From NCBI GenBank assembly GCA_963704585.1, contig OY969919.1, positions 1,984,001-2,048,000 on the forward strand: a DNA stretch of 64,000 nucleotides. The letters run 5' to 3'. The stretch is from Bog-756 sp963704585 (GTDB lineage: Bacteria; Actinomycetota; Acidimicrobiia; Acidimicrobiales; RAAP-2). Positions 25,793-34,426 of the stretch are shown piece by piece; position 1 is the first letter of the stretch; each line of letters starts with the position of its first letter. Under the pieces are notes generated by a model that worked only from the letters and a program-made list of their open reading frames with translations, made no database searches and was not told where the DNA came from. Position numbers and translations under genes: made by a program.

Positions 25793-26473
25793 TCAGAACA
25801 ACGGTCGCTTCGCGGGAACCCCGGTCCGGCGGGGGAACCGATCGGGCGTCGGCTGCGACTTGCGGAGCACCTGGAAGGTTGCACGGTCCCCGACCGCGAC
25901 GCGGTCCCCGACGACACCCCCCAGCATCGCTACCGCTTCGGCGTCCCACCGCCCTCCGGAGGGACGGTCCGGCGGCTCGGAGACGATGAGCACGCCGCCC
26001 GGCGCGACGAACGGCAGTCCGCATTCGAGGGTCACTGCCGGCGGTCCGAATGAGCGGGACGTCACGGCCTCGAAGCTGCCCCTCAGCGCTTCGTCCTGGG
26101 CGGCCTCTTCCGCCCGGCGGCGCACCACCCGGAGCTGCTCGCCCCCCTCCCAACCGTCGACCTCGCCCCGCAGGAATTCGGTCCGTCGCTCGGAGGCGTC
26201 GAGCAGGACACCGTCCGCCTCCGGCCAACAGGCACCGAGGATGAGGCCCGGAAGTCCTCCACCACTCCCGAGGTCGAGGAAAGACGCCGGTTGGTGGCCC
26301 AACGCCCACACGACCACCCGCACGAAACCGAGACTGTGGTCGATCTGCTCGCGAAGCGGAAGGGTTCCGAGCAGGTCGAGGTTGACGGCCCGTTCGAGCG
26401 ACCGTACCGTCTCGTCCCCGAGCTGCTCGGGGAGCGAGCCGAGCTCGATCTCCCGGAGGTGCGGAACGGTCAT
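25793..26473 (-). CDS. rsmG: 16S rRNA (guanine527-N7)-methyltransferase RsmG
   Basis: The 226-aa protein has the RsmG fold: RAVNLDLLGTLPLREQIDHS in place of the usual N-terminal helix, the SAM motif FLDLGSGGGLPGLILGACWP, then LLDASERRTEFLRG and AVTSRSFGPPAVTLECGLPF with the late GGVLIVSEPP. It methylates G527 of 16S rRNA. It keeps the position of gidB between jag and parA. Start ATG at 26473. Confidence 0.93.
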   Translation of the reverse strand: MTVPHLREIELGSLPEQLGDETVRSLERAVNLDLLGTLPLREQIDHSLGFVRVVVWALGHQPASFLDLGSGGGLPGLILGACWPEADGVLLDASERRTEFLRGEVDGWEGGEQLRVVRRRAEEAAQDEALRGSFEAVTSRSFGPPAVTLECGLPFVAPGGVLIVSEPPDRPSGGRWDAEAVAMLGGVVGDRVAVGDRATFQVLRKSQPTPDRFPRRTGVPAKRPLF

Positions 26474-26552
26474 CGAGACCCCTGGTGCCGCCTCCGCCGT
26501 GCCCCTGCGGTCGCGGACGAGGTCGCCCCGACGGGGGTGTCGGCGATCGGCT

Positions 26553-27572
26553 TCAGTCGACGGGCTGGACGACGACGTAACGGGACGGCTCGACCCCGTC
26601 CGAGCGGGTATCGACCCCGTCGATCTCGTTCACCGTGTCGTGAATGACCTTGCGGTCGGCCGGCGACATGGGCTCGAGCGCCCGCTCCTCGCCGCTGCTC
26701 TTGACCTCCTCGACGATGCCGAGGGTGAACCGGCGCAGCGCCGCCGCTCGCTTCTCGCGGTAGCCGCCGACGTCGACGAGGATGCGGTCGGTCCGGCTCT
26801 CGGACTGGCGCTGCACGAAGGTCCGGGTCAGGTCCTGCACGGCAGCAAGGGTCGCCCCCCTCGGACCGACGAGCAGACCGAGATCCTCTCCCGACGCGGA
26901 GACCTGGACCGTGTCCTCGTCGACCTCCTCGACGCTGACCTCAGCCTGCAGGCCGAACTGCTCGACGAGTCCCGCGACGAACTCTCGAGCTGCCTCGCCC
27001 TGCTGCTCCAGCGACAGCGACTCTTCCATGGTTTCCTCGCCCTCCCCGGCCTCGGTGCCGGATGTCTGCGTTGCCTGCTGCTTCGGCCGCTCGCCGTTCG
27101 ACGAACCACCGCCTCCCCCGCGACCTCGTCTGCGCCGCCGCGAGCCTCCCGTCGACGAGGAACCGTTCGCGTTCGAACCGGACCCGTTGCGCTCCGTACT
27201 TTCCGCCGACGCCGTATCCAGGCCATCGGCACCTGCATCCTTGGTCCGGACGCCCGACTTCGTGCCGCCGGAGCGTGCGGCGCCCTGCGCCGGCTCGCCC
27301 GAGCCGTTCGTGCGACTCGAGCCGTCCGACCGGGAGCGCTGCCCTCCGCTGCGATTGCGGTCCGACCGCTGGCGACGTGCCCGCTTCGGCGGGGGAGTCA
27401 CCGGGCGTACCCGTGCCTTCACGCGCGCCTCGCCGCGCAGCCGGCCGAAGAGCCCGGCCTTCGGCTCGCTCAGCACCACGAACTCGGCGTCGTCCTCCGC
27501 GACGCCGAGCAGGTCCAGCACCGTCTCCTTCGCCTCGCCCAACGACTTGCCGCTGGCCTCTACCCACTCCAC
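26553..27572 (-). CDS. jag: Jag/KhpB-type RNA-binding protein (Jag-N, KH, R3H)
   Basis: The 339-aa protein has a Jag-N domain at residues 1-50 (MEWVEASGKSLGEAKETVLD; EPKAGLFGRLRGEARV), then about 120 residues of Arg/Ser/Gly-rich disorder. A KH domain (DTVQVSASGEDLGLLVGPRG) and a C-terminal R3H domain (REKRAAALRRFTLGIVEEVK; LEPMSPADRKVIHDTVNEID) follow. It binds RNA and in other bacteria affects cell-wall synthesis and division. It sits directly after yidC, as in nearly all actinobacteria. The linker is longer than in Bacillus homologues. Confidence 0.93.
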   Translation of the reverse strand: MEWVEASGKSLGEAKETVLDLLGVAEDDAEFVVLSEPKAGLFGRLRGEARVKARVRPVTPPPKRARRQRSDRNRSGGQRSRSDGSSRTNGSGEPAQGAARSGGTKSGVRTKDAGADGLDTASAESTERNGSGSNANGSSSTGGSRRRRRGRGGGGGSSNGERPKQQATQTSGTEAGEGEETMEESLSLEQQGEAAREFVAGLVEQFGLQAEVSVEEVDEDTVQVSASGEDLGLLVGPRGATLAAVQDLTRTFVQRQSESRTDRILVDVGGYREKRAAALRRFTLGIVEEVKSSGEERALEPMSPADRKVIHDTVNEIDGVDTRSDGVEPSRYVVVQPVD

Positions 27573-27575
27573 GTC

Positions 27576-28787
27576 CTATCGAGCCTTTCTCTGTCGCTTC
27601 GCCTTCGACCGCGGGTGGGACTTCGGGGCGGGCTCCGCCGCGCCCCCGCTACCCGCCGCCGATCCGTTCGCGCCGTTCCTCGAGCTGCCGGCTGCAGGGC
27701 GCTTCGTGCCGCCACCCCGCTGCCCGCCGGTCGTCCCGTTGGTCGATCCGTTCGCGCTGCCGCCTCCGGTCGCCGTCTTGCGCGCCCCGCCGGAAGCTCC
27801 ACCCTTCGCCTGCCCCGAGCCGCCAGACGGCTTCGGCTTCGGCAGGGCCTTCTCCTCACGGTCGGCAACAGCGCCTTTCCGGGTCGCCGGCGGCTTCCCG
27901 CCGGAGCCAGCGGTGCCCGCCTTGGGTGGCGCGGGCGGTCCCGCGACGATCCCCTTTCGGAAGAGCACTTCCTGCGTCCCGATTCGGATCCCGCTCGAAA
28001 TAATGAAATAGACGTTCAGAATTGCAGCGACATTAATATAAATGAGGCCGAAGATAAGTGGCAGGTATTTCTGCATCATAGCGGCCTGAGGATTGGCCTG
28101 TGCCGCCTGCGGATTTCTTGCATTCAGTCGCGCCATCTGGAGGTATTGGAGGCCCACTGATGCGAGGACGAGGAGGAGGAAGGGAATGGCGGCCCACAGC
28201 GAGCTGTGGTGCGAAAGGAGCTTGTCCGCGAAGTTCATGCCGAAGGACTCGAGCTTCCCGTCGGCGGCCACGATCGCGTGGTACATCTTCGTGCTCGGCT
28301 TGATGTACCGGGGGACGGCGCAGACTGCGGTCGTGCAGTGGCTCGCCACCGTGGTATTGATGCCTGACGATGTCTCCGTATAGGGGATCGCAGCCCCCTT
28401 CGACACGGTATTCGTGATTCCTCGGATAACGCTATAGAGAATGATGAAGGCGGGCATCTGCAGAAGCATTGGAAGGCAGCCCGACGCCGGGTTGACATTG
28501 TGCTCCTTGTAGAGCTTCATCATCTCTTCGTTCATCTGGACGCGGTTCTCGGCGCCCTTGTACTTCTGCTGCAGCTTCTTCATCTCGGGCGCGAGCGCCT
28601 GCATCGCGGCCATGTTCTTCGTGCTCTTGACCGTGAGCGGCGTCAGCGCCGCCATGATCACGATGGTGAGGAGCGCGACGTCGATGGGGTAGTTCGGGAT
28701 GATGGCGTAGAAGGCCGCGAGGATCGCGGCGACGAGGTCGAGCAGCGGCTGGAAGATGCGGCCGATCCCGTGGACGAGCTGGCTCAT
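27576..28787 (-). CDS. yidC: membrane protein insertase YidC
   Basis: The 403-aa YidC/Oxa1 protein has hydrophobic segments LVAAILAAFYAIIPNY, VALLTIVIMAALTPL, CLPMLLQMPAFIILYSVIRG, SLWAAIPFLLLVLASVGLQY and YLPLIFGLIYINVAAI. A Gly/Ala/Ser/Lys-rich tail ends in a basic RSKAKRQRKAR for ribosome contact. It inserts and folds membrane proteins. Two stretches, about 27995-28080 and 28345-28475, use many A/T-ended codons and are much more AT-rich than the rest of the gene; they encode membrane segments. The start overlaps the yidD stop by 4 nt. Confidence 0.95.
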   Translation of the reverse strand: MSQLVHGIGRIFQPLLDLVAAILAAFYAIIPNYPIDVALLTIVIMAALTPLTVKSTKNMAAMQALAPEMKKLQQKYKGAENRVQMNEEMMKLYKEHNVNPASGCLPMLLQMPAFIILYSVIRGITNTVSKGAAIPYTETSSGINTTVASHCTTAVCAVPRYIKPSTKMYHAIVAADGKLESFGMNFADKLLSHHSSLWAAIPFLLLVLASVGLQYLQMARLNARNPQAAQANPQAAMMQKYLPLIFGLIYINVAAILNVYFIISSGIRIGTQEVLFRKGIVAGPPAPPKAGTAGSGGKPPATRKGAVADREEKALPKPKPSGGSGQAKGGASGGARKTATGGGSANGSTNGTTGGQRGGGTKRPAAGSSRNGANGSAAGSGGAAEPAPKSHPRSKAKRQRKAR

Positions 28788-29095
28788 GCGACACGCTCCT
28801 CAGGGACCGGGTCGACCCCGTGCCCGCCCCAGGGACGGCACCGCAGCACGCGGCGGACGGCGAGGCGTGTGCCACGCCACGCGCCGTGCCGCCCGATGGC
28901 GACGACGGCGTACTCCGAGCAGGTCGGCAGGTACCGGCAGCCGGTCGGACGTCCGGAGCGGAGGAGCTGGTAGGCGTGGACGAGCGCGACCAGCGCGCGG
29001 GCGGTCGCACCGTTCGGGCGCCCGCCCCGTGCCGGCGACGGCTTTCCCTCGACGACCAGGGGGTGATGGGTTCCGGGCCGCAGGTCGATCGTCAC
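28784..29095 (-). CDS. yidD: membrane protein insertion efficiency factor YidD
   Basis: The 103-aa protein has the YidD core: ARALVALVHAYQLLRSGRPT, then GCRYLPTCSEYAVVAIGRHG and RRVLRCRPWGGHGVDPVPE, with the conserved Cys and Pro-Trp-Gly residues. It is a small amphipathic membrane-associated helper of YidC. The GTG at 29095 overlaps the rnpA stop. A much longer open frame covers this gene and rnpA out of frame; only this last part is YidD. The ~25-residue N-terminal tail is longer than usual. Confidence 0.9.
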   Translation of the reverse strand: MTIDLRPGTHHPLVVEGKPSPARGGRPNGATARALVALVHAYQLLRSGRPTGCRYLPTCSEYAVVAIGRHGAWRGTRLAVRRVLRCRPWGGHGVDPVPEERVA

Positions 29096-29431
29096 CGGGA
29101 CCGCCCCTCCCCGCTCGTGGCCCTTCCGATCGCCTGGCCCATGGCCACCCTCAACTCCTCGAACTCGAGCTCGGGCCCCCCGGGCCCGGCCCCAATCACG
29201 TACGCCCCCGCCGGTAAGACGGGCGCCTGCTCGGCCACGATCGCCCGGAGGCGCCGGCGGAGGCGGTTGCGGTCGACCGCACCCCCGACCTGGCGTCCGA
29301 CGGCATAGGGCGACCTGCGGGCGGCTCCCCTGTGGCGCTGCGACGAACCGCACGGACAACGGGCCCGAACGGCCACGCCCGTCGGGACGCCGGAGGCGTT
29401 CGAAGGTCCGGCGGGACCGGATCGGCTCCAC
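29092..29431 (-). CDS. rnpA: ribonuclease P protein component (frame break near 29308)
   Basis: The protein reads VEPIRSRRTFERLRRPDGRG, then RSGPLSVRFVAAPQGSRPQV in one frame and YAVGRQVGGAVDRNRLRRRL, then RAIVAEQAPVLPAGAYVIGA in the next. Joined, it is about 112 aa and typical of RnpA, including the RNR RNA-binding motif. The join is at a GGG run (29308-29310 on the plus strand), where one extra base disrupts the frame. RnpA is essential for tRNA 5' processing, so a consensus error is the simplest explanation. It lies between rpmH and yidD as expected. The start is the GTG at 29431. Confidence 0.93.
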
Positions 29432-29448
29432 CCCGTCGCCTCGCCGGC

Positions 29449-29583
29449 TCACACCGACAGCCGGTGCCGCCCCTTCGCCCTGCGTGCCCGGATCACCGCT
29501 CGGCCGGCCTTGGTCGACATCCGCTTGCGGAATCCGTGCGTCTTGGCGCGTTTGCGCACGTTCGGCTGGTACGTCCGTTTCAT
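29449..29583 (-). CDS. rpmH: 50S ribosomal protein bL34
   Basis: A 44-aa basic protein starting MKRTYQPNVRKRAKTHGFRK, with the standard R-M-S-T-K-A-G-R end region. It is L34, the smallest large-subunit protein, at its usual place opposite dnaA. It is the first gene of the rpmH-rnpA-yidD-yidC-jag minus-strand run. Confidence 0.97.
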   Translation of the reverse strand: MKRTYQPNVRKRAKTHGFRKRMSTKAGRAVIRARRAKGRHRLSV

Positions 29584-29946
29584 GCATCCACATCCTTCCT
29601 CGCCCTGGACCGCGGACGCTGGCGTCTCGCTCGGCAGCAGGGGGCCCGGTCGGCGACGACGGGGCATTCCGCGCCATGCTACGCCCATTCGCGCGGGCTC
29701 CTCTAGTCGAGACGGCCGGAGCACGCCCGGTGGGCACGGTGTACCGTTCCGACCAACGGCAGCGATGCACCCGCCAGACGCGGAGTCGGCCCCGACGGCA
29801 CGGTGTGTCCCAATGAACGACACATTCTGACCAGCAGCAGTCGCAGCCCCCTTCGGCCCACCGGCGGGAGCGTCCACCAGGAGGAATCGTCCACAACTGT
29901 GGATATCTCTGTGGACCGGTTGCGCTGCCCAGGGGCGGAGGCCCAC
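29584..29946. other. rpmH-dnaA divergent intergenic region with DnaA-box cluster
   Basis: This 363-bp region must hold the divergent rpmH and dnaA promoters. At 29887-29918, shortly before dnaA, three DnaA-box-like 9-mers sit together: TCGTCCACA (29887-29895), TGTGGATAT reversed (29898-29906) and TGTGGACCG reversed (29910-29918), each close to TTNTCCACA. They suggest autoregulation of dnaA, or a second part of the origin. The dnaA frame stays open through part of this region, but the sequence there is not DnaA-like. Confidence 0.7.
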
Positions 29947-31362
29947 GTGAACGAGACCGAAGGCTTGTGGACATCGTGCTCCCAGGCGCTGCGCGAACAG
30001 GTGTCGGACGCGACGTGGCAGGCCTACCTGTCCGGCATCACTCCTGTCGCCATCAAGGACAGTGAGATCGTCCTCGCAGTGCCCAACTCCCTCATCCGCG
30101 ACCGGGTCGAGTCCCGGTTCCTCGGTCTCATCCGCGACACGGTGACCGGCACGGTCGGGCGCGACCTCCGGGTCCAGCTCGAGGTCGTGGCACCGGCGTA
30201 CGATCCGGCCGAGGACACCCGGAACGGCGCGCCTGACGCCACCGAGTCCGTCAACGCGGTGAACGCCCCCGGACGGTCCCCGACCTGGGGTGGGAGCACC
30301 ACCGGCCCGGCCACCAGGTCGGGGGTCGAACACCCCCGGCTCCTCGACCCCCGGTACACCTTCGACAACTTCGTCATCGCCTCGTCGAACCGGTTCGCCC
30401 ACGCTGCGGCGCAGTCCGTGGCCGAGTCGCCGGCCCGCTCCTACAACCCCCTCTTCATCTACGGCGAGGCGGGCCTCGGCAAGACCCACCTCCTGCATGC
30501 GATCGGCAACTACGTCCAGGAGAACTACTCGGGTCGACACGTGCGCTACGTGACGACCGAGACCTACATGAACGAGTTCGTCGACGCGATCCGGACCAAC
30601 GCGACGACCGCCTTCAAGCGGCGCTACCGCGAGTGCGACGTCCTCCTCATCGACGACGTCCAGTTCATGGAGCGCAAGGAGTCCCTCCAGGAGGAGTTCT
30701 TCCACACCTTCAACTCCCTCTACGGCGCCTCCAAACAGATCGTGCTCACCTCGGACCGTCCACCGAAGTCGATCGCCACCCTCGAGGACCGGCTGCGCAG
30801 CCGGTTCCTGTCCGGGCTCATCACCGAGGTCCAACCGCCCGAGCTCGAGACCCGGATCGCGATCCTCCAGACCAAGGCCGCCCACGAGCGCGTGGCGGTC
30901 CCCGACGACGTCCTCGACTTCATCGCGACACACGTGACCGAGAACATCCGGGAGCTCGAAGGCGCGCTGATCCGGGTCACCGCGTTCGCCAGCCTCAACC
31001 GCCAGCCCCTCAGCCGCGAGCTCGCCGAGCAGGTGCTCTCGGACATCATCGCGGTCGACCAGCCGCGGCGGATCACCCCGCAGGTCATCCTCGAGGCCAC
31101 TTCCGAGGAGTTCGGCTTCTCGGTCGACGAGCTCTGCGGCCCGAACCGGCGCCGGCCGCTCGTGACGGCCCGCCAGGTGAGCATGTACGTCTTCCGCGAG
31201 CTCACCGACTTCAGCTACCCGGCCATCGGGCGCGAGTTCGGCGGGCGCGACCACTCGACGGTCATGCACGCTGTCGAGAAGATCGCAACGCTCATGAAGG
31301 AGCGCCAGCAGATCTACACCCAGGTCACCGACCTCATCGTGCGCATCAAGACCGGATCGTGA
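29947..31362 (+). CDS. dnaA: chromosomal replication initiator DnaA
   Basis: The 471-aa protein has domain I (WTSCSQALREQVSDATWQAY), a variable domain II (about residues 85-130) and the AAA+ domain with Walker A GEAGLGKTHLLHAIGNYVQE and Walker B VLLIDDVQFMERKE. Domain IV carries the DnaA-box recognition helix GREFGGRDHSTVMHAVEKI. It opens oriC to start replication. The GTG at 29947 has GGAGG 5 nt upstream. The longer open frame from further upstream lacks DnaA-like sequence and runs through the DnaA boxes, so I reject it. Confidence 0.97.
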   Translation: MNETEGLWTSCSQALREQVSDATWQAYLSGITPVAIKDSEIVLAVPNSLIRDRVESRFLGLIRDTVTGTVGRDLRVQLEVVAPAYDPAEDTRNGAPDATESVNAVNAPGRSPTWGGSTTGPATRSGVEHPRLLDPRYTFDNFVIASSNRFAHAAAQSVAESPARSYNPLFIYGEAGLGKTHLLHAIGNYVQENYSGRHVRYVTTETYMNEFVDAIRTNATTAFKRRYRECDVLLIDDVQFMERKESLQEEFFHTFNSLYGASKQIVLTSDRPPKSIATLEDRLRSRFLSGLITEVQPPELETRIAILQTKAAHERVAVPDDVLDFIATHVTENIRELEGALIRVTAFASLNRQPLSRELAEQVLSDIIAVDQPRRITPQVILEATSEEFGFSVDELCGPNRRRPLVTARQVSMYVFRELTDFSYPAIGREFGGRDHSTVMHAVEKIATLMKERQQIYTQVTDLIVRIKTGS

Positions 31363-31662
31363 GCGGCGTGGCTCTCTCCGTCACGTGCCGCATCGGCTAT
31401 CCAGAGGTTGTGCACGTTCTGTGGAAATCCAGGGCCGCCACTGGGGTAATTCTGTGAACGCAGATGAACTTGTCCATAACCGGACACGTCCCGCACACCT
31501 TCGCGTGCCGTTCTGTCAGGTTCGGGGGACGGAACGTGGACAGTCACACCGTCAGTTTCCTGGGACGACAGCACGTCATCCACAATCCACAGCCCTTACT
31601 ACCATCACTATCCAAATTCAAAGAGAAGAGACGAAGAGAGCGGTGTCGAGAAAGGATGATCG
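31363..31662. other. oriC: oriC region between dnaA and dnaN
   Basis: This 300-bp non-coding region carries several DnaA-box-like 9-mers: CTATCCAGA (31397), TGTGGAAAT reversed (31420), TTGTCCATA (31470, one mismatch), CGTGGACAG reversed (31535), TCATCCACA (31576, one mismatch), CAATCCACA (31583) and CTATCCAAA (31608). The right end, about 31590-31650, is markedly AT- and purine-rich compared with the genome and could be the unwinding element. The dnaA-dnaN gap is the standard actinobacterial origin. Box assignment is by eye against TTNTCCACA. Confidence 0.85.
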
Positions 31663-32814
31663 GTGAAGTTTCGATGCGAGCGTGACTCCCTCGTGGAGGT
31701 CCTCACGACGGCGGGGCGAGCGGTCGGTTCACGAGCGTCGGCGTCGATGGCGCTCGGTGGGATCCGCATCGAGTCGGCGGGAAACCACCTGTCGGTGATC
31801 GGGACCGATCTCGACCTGACCGTGCACGTGGGCGCGGAGGCGATCGGGATCGCCGATGGTGTCTCCGTGGCTCCGGCGAAGCTGCTCGCGGACATCGTTC
31901 GCTCGCTCGAGCCAGGGGCGGTCACCATCGAGGCGGAGGGCGACAAGATCGAGATCAGTGCCGCGCGCTCCCGGTTCAGCTTGCGCACCTTTCCGGTCGA
32001 CGACTTCCCGACGTTGCCGGAGCCACCCCCGCCGGCGACGTTCCTCACGACCGGGAGCCTGGCGGGCGCGCTGCGGCAGGTGGTGCGCGCGGCCTCGAGC
32101 GACGACGCCCGGCCACTGCTGACCGGCGTGCTCATCGCACCCGAGGGCACCGGGGTACGTCTGGTGGCGACCGACTCCTACCGGCTTGCGCTCCGGGACA
32201 TCGACGGCAGCGACGTGCTGGCCGGGGCGACGCAGATCCTCGTGCCGGCTCGGGCGCTCGCAGAGCTCCAGCGCCTCTCGGCGATGAGTGGGACCGGCAA
32301 GGAGTCCATCGGTGGTTCGGCGGAGGACGGGGGGACGGGCGACGGGAAGATCGGCATCTCGGTCGGCGATCACGACGTGACCTTCACGGCCGGTGACGTC
32401 CGGGTGAGCACCCGGCTGCTCGACGGTACCTATCCGGACTACCGCCAGCTCATCCCCGCCGAGTATCCGAACCGGCTCCACGTCGGGAAGGACTCGCTTC
32501 TCGACGCGCTCCGCCGGGTCCGGCTCCTCGTGCGTGACAACACCACGCCCGTTCGCCTGTCGATGCGACAGGGTGGGGTCGACCTCACGGTGGTATCCCA
32601 GGAGGTCGGCGACGCGAGCGAGACCGTCGACGCGGACTTCGAGGGCGAGGACCTGACGATCGCCTTCAACCCGACCTACCTCATCGACGGCGTGGAGGCG
32701 GTCGCCGGGGACGAGGTCCTCCTCGAAACCGTCGACGCGACGAAGCCGGCCACCGTCCGGGCAGCCGAGGAGGCCGACTTCCGCTACCTCCTCATGCCCG
32801 TGCGGGTCTCCTAG
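31663..32814 (+). CDS. dnaN: DNA polymerase III sliding clamp (beta)
   Basis: The 383-aa protein has the three clamp repeats, beginning MKFRCERDSLVEVLTTAGRA, with LRTFPVDDFPTLPEPP, DARPLLTGVLIAPEGTGVRL, ATDSYRLALRDI and a final FRYLLMPVRVS. It tethers the polymerase to DNA. The start is a GTG preceded by AAAGGA. A small Gly/Asp/Glu-rich insertion (SIGGSAEDGGTGDGK) lies in the middle domain. It follows oriC and precedes recF as expected. Confidence 0.97.
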   Translation: MKFRCERDSLVEVLTTAGRAVGSRASASMALGGIRIESAGNHLSVIGTDLDLTVHVGAEAIGIADGVSVAPAKLLADIVRSLEPGAVTIEAEGDKIEISAARSRFSLRTFPVDDFPTLPEPPPPATFLTTGSLAGALRQVVRAASSDDARPLLTGVLIAPEGTGVRLVATDSYRLALRDIDGSDVLAGATQILVPARALAELQRLSAMSGTGKESIGGSAEDGGTGDGKIGISVGDHDVTFTAGDVRVSTRLLDGTYPDYRQLIPAEYPNRLHVGKDSLLDALRRVRLLVRDNTTPVRLSMRQGGVDLTVVSQEVGDASETVDADFEGEDLTIAFNPTYLIDGVEAVAGDEVLLETVDATKPATVRAAEEADFRYLLMPVRVS

Positions 32815-32841
32815 GGCCCCCGCCGCGGCGGGGACCGCACC

Positions 32842-33942
32842 GTGGAGCTCCTCTCGCTCGAGGCCACCGACTTCCGCAACATCGCCTCGGCGACGTTCCG
32901 TCCCGGTCCTGCGGGCGTCACCGTCGTCACCGGGCGCAACGGCGCGGGCAAGACGAGCCTGCTCGAGGCCGTCGCGTACCTCGCCACGCTCCAGTCGTTC
33001 CGCGGCTCCCCCCGCGAGGCGATGGTCCGTCGAGGTACCGAACGGGCGATCCTTCGTGCCGAGACCGTGGCGGACGGCCGCGGCTTCACCATCGAGGCGG
33101 AGCTCGCCCTCGGGGGACCGTCTCGCACCCTCCTCAACAGGCAGACCGTTCGGCGCCGGAGCGACCTGCACGACGCACTGCGCGTCACCGTCTTCTCCCC
33201 CGAGGACATCGCGGTCGTACGCGCGGGACCCGTGGACCGCCGCCGTTTCCTCGACGACACGCTCGCTGTCGTCGACCCGAAGGCCGCGCGCACCGGCGAG
33301 GATGTCGAGAAGATCCTGCGCCAGCGCGCCGCGCTGCTCCGGTCGGCCGGCGGCCGTCTCCAGCCGGACACCGCGATCACGCTCGACGTGTGGGACGAGC
33401 GACTGGAAGCGGCGGGCTCCCAGCTGGTCGACGCGCGCGAACACCTCGTCGCGGCGCTGCGGCCGATGGTGGAGGCGCACTACGCGCGACTCGCGGACGC
33501 ACCGATACCGGTCGGACTCGAGTACCGACGCTCGTGGGTGGGCACGCTCGCGGACGCCCTCGCCCGAGCGCGCGTCGACGACGTCGCGCGCTCGGCGACG
33601 ACGCTCGGACCGCACCGGGACGAGCTCGAGCTCTCGATCGGGGGCCTGCCCGCGCGCACCCATACCTCCCAGGGTGAGCAGCGCTCGCTTGCGCTCGCAC
33701 TGCGGCTCGCGGCCCACCAGCTCGCCACCGAGCGACTCGGGGTGCCCCCGGTGCTCCTCCTCGACGACGTCTTCTCCGAGCTCGACTCCCACCGGGCGCG
33801 CGCCCTCCTGGCGGACCTTCCCGCAGGTCAGGCCCTGCTCACGACCGCGATGCCGCCTCCGACGGCGATCGCCGCGGCCCGGGTGGTGACCGTCGAGCCG
33901 GGCGGCCGGATCGCGCCTTCGGCCGAGGGCCCCGGGGCGTGA
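32842..33942 (+). CDS. recF: DNA replication and repair protein RecF
   Basis: The 366-aa SMC-like ATPase has the N-terminal LSLEATDFRNIASATF, Walker A VVTGRNGAGKTSLLEAVAYL, the signature SQGEQRSLALALRLA and Walker B VLLLDDVFSELDSHRARALL. It helps load RecA at gaps. The start is GTG at 32842, 28 nt after dnaN. The stop overlaps the DUF721 gene by 4 nt. Confidence 0.96.
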   Translation: MELLSLEATDFRNIASATFRPGPAGVTVVTGRNGAGKTSLLEAVAYLATLQSFRGSPREAMVRRGTERAILRAETVADGRGFTIEAELALGGPSRTLLNRQTVRRRSDLHDALRVTVFSPEDIAVVRAGPVDRRRFLDDTLAVVDPKAARTGEDVEKILRQRAALLRSAGGRLQPDTAITLDVWDERLEAAGSQLVDAREHLVAALRPMVEAHYARLADAPIPVGLEYRRSWVGTLADALARARVDDVARSATTLGPHRDELELSIGGLPARTHTSQGEQRSLALALRLAAHQLATERLGVPPVLLLDDVFSELDSHRARALLADLPAGQALLTTAMPPPTAIAAARVVTVEPGGRIAPSAEGPGA

Positions 33943-34259
33943 GACGGGAGCCCGCCGACGGCAGGGAGCGCGGCCCGCGACCGCTCGACGCGTCCTTGGA
34001 CGAGGTCTCGAAGCGCCTCGGACTCGAGGGTTCGCACCGGATCGGCCGGATCTTCGCCTCGTGGCCGGACGCGGTCGGACCGGCGATGGCCGAACACGTC
34101 CAGCCGCTCAAGCTCGAGGGTGACGTGCTCGTCGTCGCGGTCGACCATCCTGCGTGGGCCACGCAGGTCCGGCGCCTCGGCGATGATCTGTTGGACCGCG
34201 TGGCCGAGCGCGCGGACGTCCCGAGACCGGGCCGACTGGAGGTCCGCGTCCGCCGCTGA
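33939..34259 (+). CDS. DUF721 / DciA family protein
   Basis: The 106-aa product contains IGRIFASWPDAVGPAMAEHV, QPLKLEGDVLVVAVDHPAWA and a TQVRRLGDDLLDRVAE segment, which is the DUF721 pattern. DciA in other bacteria interacts with and loads the replicative helicase DnaB; that role is inferred here. It holds the position of Rv0004 between recF and gyrB. The GTG overlaps the recF stop by 4 nt. Confidence 0.85.
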   Translation: MRREPADGRERGPRPLDASLDEVSKRLGLEGSHRIGRIFASWPDAVGPAMAEHVQPLKLEGDVLVVAVDHPAWATQVRRLGDDLLDRVAERADVPRPGRLEVRVRR

Positions 34260-34426
34260 GTGCTCGATTCGGCCTCCGGGGTGGGCCCGGACCGAGGCAC
34301 CGGGAAGCTACAATGGGGTATTGGAATTGGTGGATCGCCACACGCTCATGCGTGCGCTCGACGCGCCCCTGAGCGATTGGGTGCGCCGATTCCCGATCTG
34401 ACCTACGACGGTGAAAGGGCGCGCCT
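34260..34426 (+). promoter_or_regulatory. gyrB upstream region with a -10-like element
   Basis: Before gyrB there is a good -10-like TACAAT at 34309-34314, but no clear -35 at the right spacing. A 17-codon frame (34348-34401) starts MRALDAPLSDWVRRF; it has no clear ribosome site and I do not count it as a gene. A gyrB promoter here would fit the mycobacterial arrangement. Confidence 0.35.

Noticed and set aside
29432..29974. Long minus-strand frame upstream of rnpA/yidD
   Set aside because: It reads through rpmH out of frame and has shadow composition; only the YidD and first RnpA parts are real.
34348..34401. A 17-codon leader peptide before gyrB
   Set aside because: No clear ribosome site and no regulatory structure that would use it.
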